Source: Microvirga flavescens
GTDB taxonomy: Bacteria; Pseudomonadota; Alphaproteobacteria; Rhizobiales; Beijerinckiaceae
NCBI RefSeq assembly: GCF_003290125.1
Contig: NZ_QMKH01000003.1
Location: forward strand, 248,001-312,000
Length of the DNA stretch: 64,000 nt
Direction of reading: 5' to 3'
Under the pieces are notes generated by a model. The model had not been told where the DNA came from. It worked only from the letters and a program-made list of their open reading frames with translations, and did not search any database. Within the stretch, counting starts at the first letter, position 1; every line of letters starts with the position of its first letter. The position numbers were made by a program, and so were the translations under genes. Shown here piece by piece: positions 7,071 through 16,127 of this stretch.

Positions 7071-8132
7071 ATGAGCAACCTTGTTCGCAAATCTTTTCCT
7101 GGGACGATGGCAATGCGCAAAGATCACTCTCTTCCAGAAGGCACTGTGCGGAGCCTGTGGGTCGACAGCCAGGCTCTGAGGGGCAACCTCCTTGGCGATC
7201 CGAGTCGCCGCCGGGTCGATGTTTACATCCCCGCCGGACATAACGGACGCGGGCTGCCGCTTCTCGTGGATCTTGTCGGCTACACGGCCGGAGGACCGGC
7301 CCACACGAACTGGAAGAATTACGGCGAGAATGTCCCGGAGCGGCTGGACAGGCTCATCGGCTCCGGCGCCATGCCGCCCGTCGTCGTCGCTTTTCCCGAT
7401 TGCTTCACGCGTCTTGGCGGGAACCAGTATATCGACAGTGCGGCGATGGGTTCATGGGAGACGTTTCTCGTTCGCGAGATGCTTCCCTTCATCGAAGGGC
7501 AAATCGGCTGCGGCGGCGCGGGGCGACGCGGCGTGTTCGGAAAAAGCTCGGGCGGTTACGGGGCCATCGTTCACGCTCTGCGGCATGGCGGTGACGTCTG
7601 GTCGGCTGCCGCCTGCCATTCGGGCGATATGGGTTTCGAGTTCATCTATCATCTCGGCGAGTTCGCTGGCCTGCTGCGTCACCTTGCCGAACACGACATG
7701 TCGGTCGAGGCCTTCATCCGCAAATTCGAGACAGGTCCGAAGGCCAAGGACGCAGATTGGCACGCGTTGATGATTCTGGCGCAATGCGCCACCTTCGATC
7801 CCGATCCGCAGCAATTTTACGGCATTCGAACCCCCGTGGATTCCGAGACGTGCGAATTCATCCCCGAACGCTGGGGGAATTGGCTTCGTTGGGATCCCGT
7901 GCGGATGGCGGATGAGCCGCACCATGTCGACTCGTTACGCAAGATGAAGCTCATCTTCATCGATTGCGGCACCATCGACCAATACAACCTGATCCACGGC
8001 GCGCGCATTCTCCACCGCAAGCTCGAGGCCGCGAAGGTTCCTCATGTCTATGAGGAGTTTCACGACAACCACTCGTCGGTCGATTACCGCATGGACCGCA
8101 GCCTGCCTCTTCTGGCGCGTGCGTTGTCCTGA
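7071..8132 (+). CDS. Alpha/beta-hydrolase, esterase D/enterochelin-esterase type
   Basis: A 353-residue soluble protein. The nucleophile elbow is GKSSGG (Ser159 if the start is 7071), preceded by an oxyanion-type region. A late Asp (FIDCGTIDQ, near 305) and His (EEFHDNHSSVDYR, near 335) complete a likely triad. This matches the putative-esterase family that includes S-formylglutathione hydrolase and enterochelin esterase. The start is uncertain: ATG 7071 has no clear ribosome site, and ATG at 7107 or 7113 is also possible. The gene runs towards the sugar kinase that ends the ABC importer operon, 5 bases away. Its substrate may therefore be an acylated compound handled by that locus; this is only inferred from position. 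Confidence 0.8.
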   Translation: MSNLVRKSFPGTMAMRKDHSLPEGTVRSLWVDSQALRGNLLGDPSRRRVDVYIPAGHNGRGLPLLVDLVGYTAGGPAHTNWKNYGENVPERLDRLIGSGAMPPVVVAFPDCFTRLGGNQYIDSAAMGSWETFLVREMLPFIEGQIGCGGAGRRGVFGKSSGGYGAIVHALRHGGDVWSAAACHSGDMGFEFIYHLGEFAGLLRHLAEHDMSVEAFIRKFETGPKAKDADWHALMILAQCATFDPDPQQFYGIRTPVDSETCEFIPERWGNWLRWDPVRMADEPHHVDSLRKMKLIFIDCGTIDQYNLIHGARILHRKLEAAKVPHVYEEFHDNHSSVDYRMDRSLPLLARALS

Positions 8133-8137
8133 GGCGA

Positions 8138-9046
8138 TCAGGCGCTCTGCTTGAGGACGGTAGCGCCCCCGGCAGCCTGCACGGAGAGGCTCCCGGCAGC
8201 GATGGCCGCCGTGAGCGCGGAGCGATGATCGGCGCCATCGAGCCAGCGGTGCAGAAAGCCCGCGTTGAACGCATCACCTGCCCCGGTCGTATCGACAACC
8301 CTCACAGGCGGCGCTGAGAGAGAAAGCCTCTCGCCCGCCGCCGCAAGCGATGCCCCCTCGGCCCCCTTCTTCAGCACAACGAGAGGAAAGCGGCTGGCGA
8401 GCAGATCCAGCGCATCGCTCTCGTTCGCCGTTCCAGTAAGAGCCGCGGCTTCCTCCACATTGGGGAGAAACACATCGACGCCCCGGCATCTTTCCAGAAA
8501 GGCCGGGTCATGAATCAGGGTTTCGTCCCAGCTCGGATCGAGTGAGACCGTAAGCCCCTTGCTCTTTGCCTGTTCGACGACATCCGGCAGCTCGTGAAGG
8601 GTTGCATACTCGGCGATATGAAGATGCTTCACGCCAGGCGCGGCAAGCGCATCGCGAAGCGTCGCGGGCCGGCCGTGCCCGGCGCGGCGCGAGAGGAAAG
8701 CGCGATCCTGCGGCTGCACGATGGCGACGGTCAGCTGCGGCCCCGCATCCGCCGCGCGTTCGACGAAACGAAGATCGACACCGCTTTCGCCCAACGCCGC
8801 CTCAAGCCCGGCGGAGAGTGGGTCGGTACCAAGGCGAGAGACAAGAAAAGCCTCACGTCCGAGATTGATAAGGTGAGCCGCCGTGATGAACGCCCCACCT
8901 CCCGGTACAACCGCTACATCCTCGGCAAACAGTTCGCGCCCGAGCACCGGCAAGCCGGCAAGCCCGGTGAAGACCAGATCGCAATAGGTTCGGCCGAGGC
9001 ACAACACACCGTGCCGTGCTTCGGATAAAGGTTTCACAGGCGGCAT
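8138..9046 (-). CDS. PfkB-family sugar kinase
   Basis: A 302-residue ribokinase-like enzyme that phosphorylates a sugar or nucleoside with ATP. The C-terminal signature DTTGAGDAF is at 252-260 with catalytic Asp258. The N-terminal GG(G) motif is in VVPGGGAF near residue 50, and NVEEA, a usual PfkB element, is near residue 196. It is the last gene of the importer operon, and its start overlaps the end of the ATPase gene by 13 bases. It most likely traps the imported or processed sugar. The identity of the sugar is not readable. Confidence 0.88.
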   Translation of the reverse strand: MPPVKPLSEARHGVLCLGRTYCDLVFTGLAGLPVLGRELFAEDVAVVPGGGAFITAAHLINLGREAFLVSRLGTDPLSAGLEAALGESGVDLRFVERAADAGPQLTVAIVQPQDRAFLSRRAGHGRPATLRDALAAPGVKHLHIAEYATLHELPDVVEQAKSKGLTVSLDPSWDETLIHDPAFLERCRGVDVFLPNVEEAAALTGTANESDALDLLASRFPLVVLKKGAEGASLAAAGERLSLSAPPVRVVDTTGAGDAFNAGFLHRWLDGADHRSALTAAIAAGSLSVQAAGGATVLKQSA

Positions 9047-10131
9047 AGGGCGCGTTCGGTCTTCTTGTCGAAGAGATAAAGCGAGCCCGGCGTGGCATGA
9101 ACCGTCACGCGCTGACCTGCTTGAGGAATGACTTTTCCGGGAGCGCTCGCGATGATGGAGGTTCCTCCGACATCGAGATGCACCAGCGTCTCGGGGCCGA
9201 GAGGCTCGACGACGGAGACAGCGCCGGAAAGAGCGAATGACCCCTCACCTGCCTCAGCGCCGACAACAAGGTCGTGCGGGCGCACGCCCACGAATACCTC
9301 GCTGCCGCTTGCGGCTTTCGCATAATCGGCAGGAACGGCGACAGACGCTTCAAGGCCATCGATTTCTGCGACGGTCCGTCCGGCCTTTTCGGCAAGATGC
9401 GCCGGCAGAAGGTTCATGGTCGGACTGCCGATGAAACGCGCGGTGAAGATATCCTGCGGATTTTCGTAAAGCTCCATTGGCGTGCCGACCTGCAGAATGT
9501 GTCCGTCACGCATGACGACAATGCGGTCAGCCATCGTCATCGCTTCCACCTGATCGTGCGTCACGAACACGATGGTCGTGCCGAGCCTTTGGTGCAGCTT
9601 CTTGATTTCAAGCCGCATCTGCGTGCGCAACTGCGCGTCGAGGTTCGAGAGCGGCTCGTCGAAGAGGAACGCGGCAGGATTGCGCACCATCGCGCGGCCA
9701 ATGGCGACACGCTGGCGCTGACCGCCGGAAAGCTGCGAGGGCCTGCGGTCGAGAAGCTTTTCAAGGCCAAGGATCTTCGCGGTCTCCTCGATCCGCTTCT
9801 TCTTTTCATGCTCAGGCAGCTTCGATGTATAAAGACCAAAGCCGATATTCTGCGCCACCGACATATGCGGATAGATGGCATAGTTCTGGAACACCATCGC
9901 GATGTTCCGGTCCTTCGGTTCGGCCTCGTTGACGACGCGCCCGTCGATGGTGATCGTGCCGCCGGAGATGTCCTCCAACCCTGCGATCATGCGCAGCGTC
10001 GTGGACTTGCCGCAGCCCGAAGGACCGACGAGAACGACGAACTCACCGTCCTTCACCTGAAGGTCGATGCCGTGAACGGCGGTCGTGCTGCCGTATTTCT
10101 TCACGAGACCATTGAGAGCGATATTGGCCAT
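9034..10131 (-). CDS. Sugar ABC transporter ATPase (UgpC/MalK type)
   Basis: A 365-residue ATP-binding subunit. Walker A is GPSGCGKST at about 37-45, followed by the Q-loop, the signature LSGGQRQRV near 136 and Walker B AAFLFDEPLSNLDA near 155. Residues 240-360 form the TOBE/regulatory domain typical of MalK and UgpC (VGVRPHDL). It energises the two permeases encoded upstream. The ATG at 10131 shares a base with the stop of the lyase gene, so the genes are coupled. Confidence 0.93.
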   Translation of the reverse strand: MANIALNGLVKKYGSTTAVHGIDLQVKDGEFVVLVGPSGCGKSTTLRMIAGLEDISGGTITIDGRVVNEAEPKDRNIAMVFQNYAIYPHMSVAQNIGFGLYTSKLPEHEKKKRIEETAKILGLEKLLDRRPSQLSGGQRQRVAIGRAMVRNPAAFLFDEPLSNLDAQLRTQMRLEIKKLHQRLGTTIVFVTHDQVEAMTMADRIVVMRDGHILQVGTPMELYENPQDIFTARFIGSPTMNLLPAHLAEKAGRTVAEIDGLEASVAVPADYAKAASGSEVFVGVRPHDLVVGAEAGEGSFALSGAVSVVEPLGPETLVHLDVGGTSIIASAPGKVIPQAGQRVTVHATPGSLYLFDKKTERALCRL

Positions 10132-11648
10132 CAGGCTTCTCCCAGAAGCGCTTTGAATTTGTTGTTCAGTTCAGCAGCAGTGGCGGTTTCGCGCTCACCA
10201 ATGGCGCGAGCCTGTGCCGCAAGAGCGTCGAGCTTGTCGCGATAGCTCTGCAAAGCCGCGCGCAGGGCGCGGGGGGCAGGCCCGCCGAAGCGGTCGCGAA
10301 CCGCGACGAAATGTTCGGGCGAAACGAGTTCCGCGAACGTTGCCTCATCGATGGATGTGTTGCGCCCGGTGGCCTTCGCGAAGGCTTGCAGGAACGCGGC
10401 GTAGCCGTCCTTGGCGAGATCGCCCTGCACCGCAACCACCGCCTTGGCGACCGCTGCCGCGATTTCGTGCGCCTCGCGGAAAGAAAGGCCTTCCCGGCGC
10501 ACGAGACTGTCGGCGAGCTCCGTTACGGTGATGCAACTGCGACGGATGTTGTCGCGCACCCTTGCGGCGTCGATTTTCACTTCAGCCATGAGCGCCGCGA
10601 GGAGATCGAGCACACGTGCGGCAGAGGCGAAGACCTCATAGCCCATGCCCTGCGTCTCGCCTTCGCTGTCATTCATGTCGGTGAAGGGTGTGTTATGCAT
10701 CACATCGAGCATGGTCCGTGCGCGCCCGAAGGTTTGCGAAGCCAGATGGCGCAGATGTTCGATGGGAACCGGATTGCGCTTTTGCGGCATGATCGAGGAG
10801 ATCTGAACGAAGGCGTTCGGCACATAGACCTGACCGACCTCGAAACTCGTCCAGAATTGCAGATCCTGAATGGGTCGCCCGAGATGCAGGAACATCAGTT
10901 CGATGGCGCCATAGGTCGCGGTAATGTAATCGACCGCCGCGATGCAGCTATAGGAATTCTGCAAGGGCTGCGAGAAGCCGAGCAGCGCCGCCATGCGCTC
11001 GCGATCAATGGGAAAGCCAGACGTCGTGATCGCCGCCGCACCCATCGGAGAACGGTCCACGATATTGCGCGCCTCGGCAAGGCGCTCGATGTCGCGCAGG
11101 AGAACCTCGATCATCGCGCCGAGATAATGGCCGAAGGTCGTCGGCTGCGCGGGCTGGCCGTGGGTATAGGCGACGATCAGCGTCCCCTCCTCCCGCGCCG
11201 CCATCTTGATCAGCGTATCGGCGAGGTGGCGCGCCTTGGCGAGCAGAACATCGATGCGCTCCTTCAGACCCAGCTTGAACAGCGTGTGGTCGATATCGTT
11301 GCGCGAGCGCGCCGTGTGCAGGCGGCCGGCGAGATCGGGGCCGAGCCTGCGCTTCAGTTCCTTCTCGATAAGAAAGAAGAAGTCTTCCACCTCGCCGGTA
11401 TAGGTGAGCGCAGGCACATCGACCTCCGCATCGATAGCCTCGAGCGCGCGGGCGATAGCCCCGGCCTGCTTGGCGTCGAGAATGCCGGTCTCGGTCAGCA
11501 TCACCAGATGCGCCCGGTCGATGCGGCGAAAGCCTTCCACATGATGCGCCTTGGCCCCATCGAAGAGCGGACGCAAAACCGTCTCCTTGTAGACAGGATC
11601 AGGAAAGACGCTTTTGTCGTCGCGGCGGGGATCTTGATCGTTGGACAT
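10131..11648 (-). CDS. Argininosuccinate-lyase-like enzyme in an importer operon
   Basis: A 505-residue member of the fumarase/aspartase superfamily. The three conserved blocks are present: HTARSRND at about 111-118, THGQPAQPTTFGH at about 162-174 and the signature SSIMPQKRNP at about 284-293 with the mobile catalytic Ser. An active lyase that splits an N-succinyl or similar C-N bond to release fumarate is therefore likely. It sits between an importer permease and the ATPase gene, not with arginine biosynthesis, so it is probably not the housekeeping ArgH. ASL-like lyases that act on aminopolycarboxylates such as EDDS are known. The ATG at 11648 follows AAAGG at a good distance. Confidence 0.85.
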   Translation of the reverse strand: MSNDQDPRRDDKSVFPDPVYKETVLRPLFDGAKAHHVEGFRRIDRAHLVMLTETGILDAKQAGAIARALEAIDAEVDVPALTYTGEVEDFFFLIEKELKRRLGPDLAGRLHTARSRNDIDHTLFKLGLKERIDVLLAKARHLADTLIKMAAREEGTLIVAYTHGQPAQPTTFGHYLGAMIEVLLRDIERLAEARNIVDRSPMGAAAITTSGFPIDRERMAALLGFSQPLQNSYSCIAAVDYITATYGAIELMFLHLGRPIQDLQFWTSFEVGQVYVPNAFVQISSIMPQKRNPVPIEHLRHLASQTFGRARTMLDVMHNTPFTDMNDSEGETQGMGYEVFASAARVLDLLAALMAEVKIDAARVRDNIRRSCITVTELADSLVRREGLSFREAHEIAAAVAKAVVAVQGDLAKDGYAAFLQAFAKATGRNTSIDEATFAELVSPEHFVAVRDRFGGPAPRALRAALQSYRDKLDALAAQARAIGERETATAAELNNKFKALLGEA

Positions 11649-11650
11649 CT

Positions 11651-12508
11651 TCAACCTTTAAGACCGGCGAGCATGACGCCGCGCACGATGTAACGCTGAA
11701 GGAGCAGGAACACGATCAAGGTCGGGATGGTGGCAAGGCTCGCGCCCGTCATGATCATTTCCCACTGGATCGCCTGCTCCACCGCAAAGCTCGAGAGCCC
11801 GACGGGCAGCGTGTAGAGATCACGGCTGTTGGTGACGATGAGCGGCCAGAAGAAGGCTGTCCAGTTACCGAGGAAGGTGAAGATCGCGAGCGCGGAGAGC
11901 GCCGGCGTCACCAGCGGCATCGCCACCCGCCACCAGATGGTGAACTCGTTGAGACCATCGACCCGCGCCGCCTCCAAAAACTCATCCGGGACCGTCTCGA
12001 AGAACTGCTTCATCAGGAAGGTGCCGAAGGCCGTCATCATGCCGGGGAACATGATGCCCCAGTAGGTGTCGATCCAGCCGAAATTGCTCGCCATGAGATA
12101 CCACGGGATGACGAGCATCTCGGTGGGAATCATCAATGTTGAGAGAATGGCGATAAAGACGAGGTAGCGGCCCCGGAAGTTGAATTTCGCCAGCGTGTAC
12201 CCAACGAGGGAATCGAAGAAGACGTTCGACAGTGTCACGCACACCGCCACGATGAGCGAGTTGATGAACCAGCGCAGGAAGCGCCCGTCTGACAGCACCG
12301 TGACATAGTTATCGAGAGACGGCGCTTCCGGGATAAGGCGCAGATCGTAGACCTGCGAAGCGTCCTTCAGTGACGTCGACAGCATGAACAGGATCGGCGT
12401 CACCATCACAAGGCCGCCGAGGAAGAGCAACGTCCAGGTGATGATGCGGCCCGGGCGAACGGGGAAACCCCGCCTCGCCCCATGCGCGGAAAGAGGAGCT
12501 GTCGTCAT
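11651..12508 (-). CDS. Sugar ABC transporter permease (MalG type)
   Basis: A 285-residue inner membrane subunit with six predicted helices. The first is at about 20-42. The EAA loop that contacts the ATPase is EAARVDGLNEFTIWWRVAMP, near residue 195. Its length and the LVTPALSALAIFTFLGNWTAFFWPL segment are typical of the second permease of carbohydrate importers. It is flanked by the other permease upstream (4 bases apart) and the lyase downstream. Confidence 0.92.
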   Translation of the reverse strand: MTTAPLSAHGARRGFPVRPGRIITWTLLFLGGLVMVTPILFMLSTSLKDASQVYDLRLIPEAPSLDNYVTVLSDGRFLRWFINSLIVAVCVTLSNVFFDSLVGYTLAKFNFRGRYLVFIAILSTLMIPTEMLVIPWYLMASNFGWIDTYWGIMFPGMMTAFGTFLMKQFFETVPDEFLEAARVDGLNEFTIWWRVAMPLVTPALSALAIFTFLGNWTAFFWPLIVTNSRDLYTLPVGLSSFAVEQAIQWEMIMTGASLATIPTLIVFLLLQRYIVRGVMLAGLKG

Positions 12509-12511
12509 GGG

Positions 12512-13432
12512 TCAGCGGTCCTTGAGCACACGAAGCTGGATGAGGGAAACGACGAGAAGGATCAGGAACAGAACCACCGTCTGCGCCGCGGCGTAACCCA
12601 TCTCCATCGATTTGAAGGCGGTCTGATAAATCATCAGAACAATCGGCTTCGTCGTGTTGAGCGGCCCACCCGGATCGTTGAAGGTCATGTTGTAGACCTG
12701 ATCGAAGATCCGCAGGAAGCCGATGGACGAGAACACGACGAGGAAGACGATGGTCGGCTTCAAAAGCGGAATAGTGATCTTCCGCAGGATCGTGAATTCT
12801 GACAATCCGTCGATGCGCGCGGCCTCGTAGTAGGATGAAGGAATGGCGCGCAAACCCGCCATGAAGATGATGACCTGGAAGCCGAGCCCGGCCCATACGG
12901 CGGGGGCGAGGATCGCCGGAAGAGCCTGCGTGACGGAGCGCAGGAACGGCTGCTGCGGAATTCCGATCGAGCTCAAAAATCCGTTGATCACACCGATCGG
13001 CACAGGCTGATAGAACCAGCGCCACACCCAGGCCATCGCGGCGGCAGTGGTGAGAAACGGCAGAAAATAGAGCGCGCGGATGAAGCCGTGCATAAAGGTG
13101 ACGCGGTCGAGATAATATGCAACCGCGAACGAGATCAGAAGGCTCAGCGGCGTTCCGATCACAAGGTAGGCCGCCGTGTTGCGGAAGACCTGCCAGAACA
13201 GCGGATCGTTCACGAGGCGGATGTAGTTGGCGAGGCCGACGAAAGACGCCGGCCTCAACAGGTTCCAGTCCGTGAAGGACAGCCAGAAGGCTTCCAGCGT
13301 GGGCCAGAAGCGGATGACGCTATAGAAGAGGATCGGCACCGCCAGGAAGGACCACGCCCAAAGCACCCGCTTTTGACGCAGACTCATCCCATCCCATAAG
13401 CGGCTGGATTTCGCAGGCGATGCCGTCACCAT
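12512..13432 (-). CDS. Sugar ABC transporter permease (MalF type)
   Basis: A 306-residue inner membrane subunit with six predicted helices and the EAA loop YEAARIDGLSEFTILRKITI near residue 215. It pairs with the MalG-type permease downstream. ATG 13432 follows GAGGA closely and is preferred over the GTG at 13435. Only 7 bases separate it from the binding-protein gene. Confidence 0.92.
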   Translation of the reverse strand: MVTASPAKSSRLWDGMSLRQKRVLWAWSFLAVPILFYSVIRFWPTLEAFWLSFTDWNLLRPASFVGLANYIRLVNDPLFWQVFRNTAAYLVIGTPLSLLISFAVAYYLDRVTFMHGFIRALYFLPFLTTAAAMAWVWRWFYQPVPIGVINGFLSSIGIPQQPFLRSVTQALPAILAPAVWAGLGFQVIIFMAGLRAIPSSYYEAARIDGLSEFTILRKITIPLLKPTIVFLVVFSSIGFLRIFDQVYNMTFNDPGGPLNTTKPIVLMIYQTAFKSMEMGYAAAQTVVLFLILLVVSLIQLRVLKDR

Positions 13433-13439
13433 CACGTCC

Positions 13440-14690
13440 TCACTTCGCGGCGCGGTCGATGATCGCCTGCTCGGCCTTGGCAGCCTCTGCGAGCGATTCC
13501 TTCGGATCCTGCTTCTGGATCAGAACGCGGTTGACCATGTCGATGGCGACCTGCCGCTGAGCGGCTTCATCCACGAACAGGGTGGTGTGCGCGTATTCCA
13601 GACCCTTGAGGAAGGGACCGTAGATCGGGTTGGAGAGATTTTCCTGCGTCAGCGCCGCGGAACGACGCGCAGGCAATTCGCCCACCGCCTTCAACCAGAT
13701 CTCCATTGCTTCCGGAGAGCTGACATAAGCCAGGAACTTCTTGGCGGCATCGAGCTTCTCGCCCTGCGCCTTGCCGGTGATGGCGTTGGCGAAGTAGCTC
13801 GCGTAGTTGCTGCGCACGCCATTGGCGGCGGGAAGCTCCGCAACGCCCCACTCAAAGGACTTGATGGCGTTGAACGCGCCAAGGCGGAAGGTGCCATCGA
13901 TGGTCATCGCCGCAAGGCCGCCCTTGAAGGCCGCCTGCGCCTCGTCCATGAAGCCGAGCTGGCCGACCTTCTGCTTGTTCTGCAGATCCACATAGAATTG
14001 CAGCGCCTTGAGGCCGGCCTCGTTGTTGTAGGCGACCTTGCGGTCGTTATCGGTGTAAGGCACGCCGCCGTTCTGGCGAACGAGAACCTCGCGCCACCAC
14101 TGGTGATCCTGGCCCGCCATGTCCATCGCGAAGCCTTCGGAAACGATGTTGCCCGAGCCATCGCGCTTCACGGTCTTTTCGGCGGCAGCGACGAATTCCT
14201 CAATCGTCTGCGGCGGCTTGTTCGGGTCGAGGCCCGCAGCCTGGAACGCCTTCTTGTTGTAGAACAGCGCGAGCGAGCGAACCGCGGTCGGCAGACCGTA
14301 ATACTCGCCGTTGCGCTTCATGGCGGTCACGATCGGGAAGAATTCCGCCTCGATCTTGTCATGCGGGAACGCATCCTTCGGTAGCGGCTGAATGAGCTTG
14401 CCGGCGATGAAGCCATCGACCCAGCCGTAGAAGAGCTGCACCACATCCGGTCCCTGCCCGGCCGAGACGGTGGCTGCGACTTTCGTCTGATACTCAGCGT
14501 ACGGGAAGGTGGTGTGCTTCACCGTGATGCCGGGGTTGGCCGCCTGAAACTTCTGGATCAGCTGATCCATCGCCTTCACGCGGGAGTCGAAAACATATTG
14601 CCAATATTCGATCTCGACAGCGCTCGCGGCATTGGCGGCGAGGACACTGACGCCGAAGGCGAGACCGGCGATCATCTTTTTAAAGCGCAT
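13440..14690 (-). CDS. Periplasmic sugar-binding protein of the ABC importer
   Basis: A 416-residue family 1 extracellular solute-binding protein. The signal peptide is at residues 1-24 (MRFKKMIAGLAFGVSVLAAN, cut after ASA). The mature part begins VEIEYWQYVF, as in UgpB/MalE-like proteins, and has the expected two-lobe length. ATG 14690 follows GGAGGG; the start at 14723 has no such site. It is the first gene of the importer operon, so the operon promoter and operator should lie in the 185-base gap shared with the ROK gene. Confidence 0.92.
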   Translation of the reverse strand: MRFKKMIAGLAFGVSVLAANAASAVEIEYWQYVFDSRVKAMDQLIQKFQAANPGITVKHTTFPYAEYQTKVAATVSAGQGPDVVQLFYGWVDGFIAGKLIQPLPKDAFPHDKIEAEFFPIVTAMKRNGEYYGLPTAVRSLALFYNKKAFQAAGLDPNKPPQTIEEFVAAAEKTVKRDGSGNIVSEGFAMDMAGQDHQWWREVLVRQNGGVPYTDNDRKVAYNNEAGLKALQFYVDLQNKQKVGQLGFMDEAQAAFKGGLAAMTIDGTFRLGAFNAIKSFEWGVAELPAANGVRSNYASYFANAITGKAQGEKLDAAKKFLAYVSSPEAMEIWLKAVGELPARRSAALTQENLSNPIYGPFLKGLEYAHTTLFVDEAAQRQVAIDMVNRVLIQKQDPKESLAEAAKAEQAIIDRAAK

Positions 14691-14806
14691 TCGACCCTCC
14701 ACATGGGCCAGCCGAGATTTCATATCGGCGTGGCGTTTGTTCCCAGTTCCGAGCGTGAGAAAGCCCGCTCATTCGAACAGGCTCGCTTGGAAGAACGCCT
14801 CCTGTC

Positions 14807-14831
14807 AATAAAATAATTTACTTGAGTTATT
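14807..14831. promoter_or_regulatory. Possible operator between the importer operon and the ROK gene
   Basis: AATAA (14807-14811) and TTATT (14827-14831) form a loose AT-rich dyad in an otherwise GC-rich control region between divergent genes. ROK repressors such as NagC bind AT-rich dyads. The match is too short to be firm. Confidence 0.25.
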
Positions 14832-14875
14832 CAGGAACGCTTGCCATCGTTCCTTTCGCAGAGCACGAGGCTGGG

Positions 14876-16108
14876 ATGCCACGCCCAAAGAATGCACCCT
14901 CGAAAGTTGCCATCGGCAACAACCCGGAACGCAGCCGCACCCATAACCGGCGCGTCGTGCTCGATGCCGTGCGTCTGCACGGGCCGCTCGGCCGCACCGC
15001 CATCGCGCGCCTGGCGCATTTGAGTTCCCAGGCCGTTTCCAACATCGTCGGCGAGCTTCTCGAGGAAGGTCTGTTGCTCGAATGCGGCCGCCTGCGCGCA
15101 GGGCGCGGCCTGCCGCCCGTGCAGGTCATGGTCAATCCTGACGGTGGCATGACGGTCGGCGTCGAAATCGCAGCCGATCATCTCGTCACGGTCCTCGTCG
15201 ATCTTCTGGGACAGGTGCGCGCGCATCACACGATCCCGCTGGGAGATACCGCTCCGCGTCACATCAAGCAGCGGTTGAAGGCAGAGATCGACAAGGCGTG
15301 CGAAAAAGTTCCCGGCGCGAGCGAAAGATTGCTCGGCGTCGGCGTTGTGATGCCCGGACCATTCGAGATCGAAGGCATGAGCTCCGTCGGTCCGACGACC
15401 CTTCCCGGCTGGTCCGGTCTCGATGCAAGCGCCGTCCTGAGCGAGACGACCGGAAAGACGACCTTGGTCGAGAACGACGCGACCGCCGCCGCTGTCGGCG
15501 AGAGGCTGCATGGCGTCGCGCGTAACCTCAAGAATTTCTGCCTGCTCTATTTCGGTGTTGGCCTCGGTCTCGGCATCGTCACGGAAGGACGCCCCTTGCG
15601 CGGCGCTTTCGGCAATGCGGGCGAAATCGGCCACATCATCGTCGCCCCTGGTGGAAAACCGTGCCCGTGCGGCAATCGCGGTTGCCTTGAGCGCTATGCA
15701 TCCCCGCACGCGTTGAAGGAGCGTCTGAGTGCCGGCGGCATTGCATGCGATGACCCGCTGGAGCTTGAAGCCCTTCACCGTCAGGCGCACCCCATCGTGC
15801 GGGAATGGATCGCGGAAGCAGCATTCTATCTTTCGCCTGTCGTCGGCATGCTGGAAAACCTCTTCGATCCCGAGAGCATCGTCTTCGGCGGCGGATTGCC
15901 GGATGCGCTTCTCGACGATTTGATCGCTGCGCTCGACCCGCTGCCGCGCTCCATTGCGAGCCGACATCAACGATCCGTTCCGCGTGTGATGCGTGGGGCG
16001 ACGGGACAACTCACAGCGGCCTTGGGCGCGGCTGCCCTGCCCCTTCTCGAAACGGTCACGCCAAGGCTCGACACGGCAACAGAGCCTGCAAGTGAAGAAA
16101 AACTTTAG
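14876..16108 (+). CDS. ROK-family transcriptional regulator
   Basis: A 410-residue repressor. A winged helix at about residues 20-85 (HGPLGRTAIARLAHLSSQAV and the following wing) is joined to a ROK sugar-kinase-like domain. The zinc site is visible as CPCGNRGCLERYAS near residue 265, and the catalytic-type ENDATAAAVGE near residue 200. The phosphate-binding DxGxT motif at the start of the ROK domain is absent (VGVEIAADHL), fitting a sensor rather than a kinase. The gene is divergent from the importer operon and probably controls it in response to the sugar. ATG 14876 is favoured over TTG 14822 by AGGCTGGG directly upstream. Confidence 0.88.
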   Translation: MPRPKNAPSKVAIGNNPERSRTHNRRVVLDAVRLHGPLGRTAIARLAHLSSQAVSNIVGELLEEGLLLECGRLRAGRGLPPVQVMVNPDGGMTVGVEIAADHLVTVLVDLLGQVRAHHTIPLGDTAPRHIKQRLKAEIDKACEKVPGASERLLGVGVVMPGPFEIEGMSSVGPTTLPGWSGLDASAVLSETTGKTTLVENDATAAAVGERLHGVARNLKNFCLLYFGVGLGLGIVTEGRPLRGAFGNAGEIGHIIVAPGGKPCPCGNRGCLERYASPHALKERLSAGGIACDDPLELEALHRQAHPIVREWIAEAAFYLSPVVGMLENLFDPESIVFGGGLPDALLDDLIAALDPLPRSIASRHQRSVPRVMRGATGQLTAALGAAALPLLETVTPRLDTATEPASEEKL

Positions 16109-16127
16109 AACGCCAAAGGACAAACCG

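Noticed and set aside
10131-11648. Housekeeping argininosuccinate lyase ArgH
   Set aside because: It sits inside a sugar-type importer operon without other arginine genes; the superfamily call is kept but not the argH symbol.
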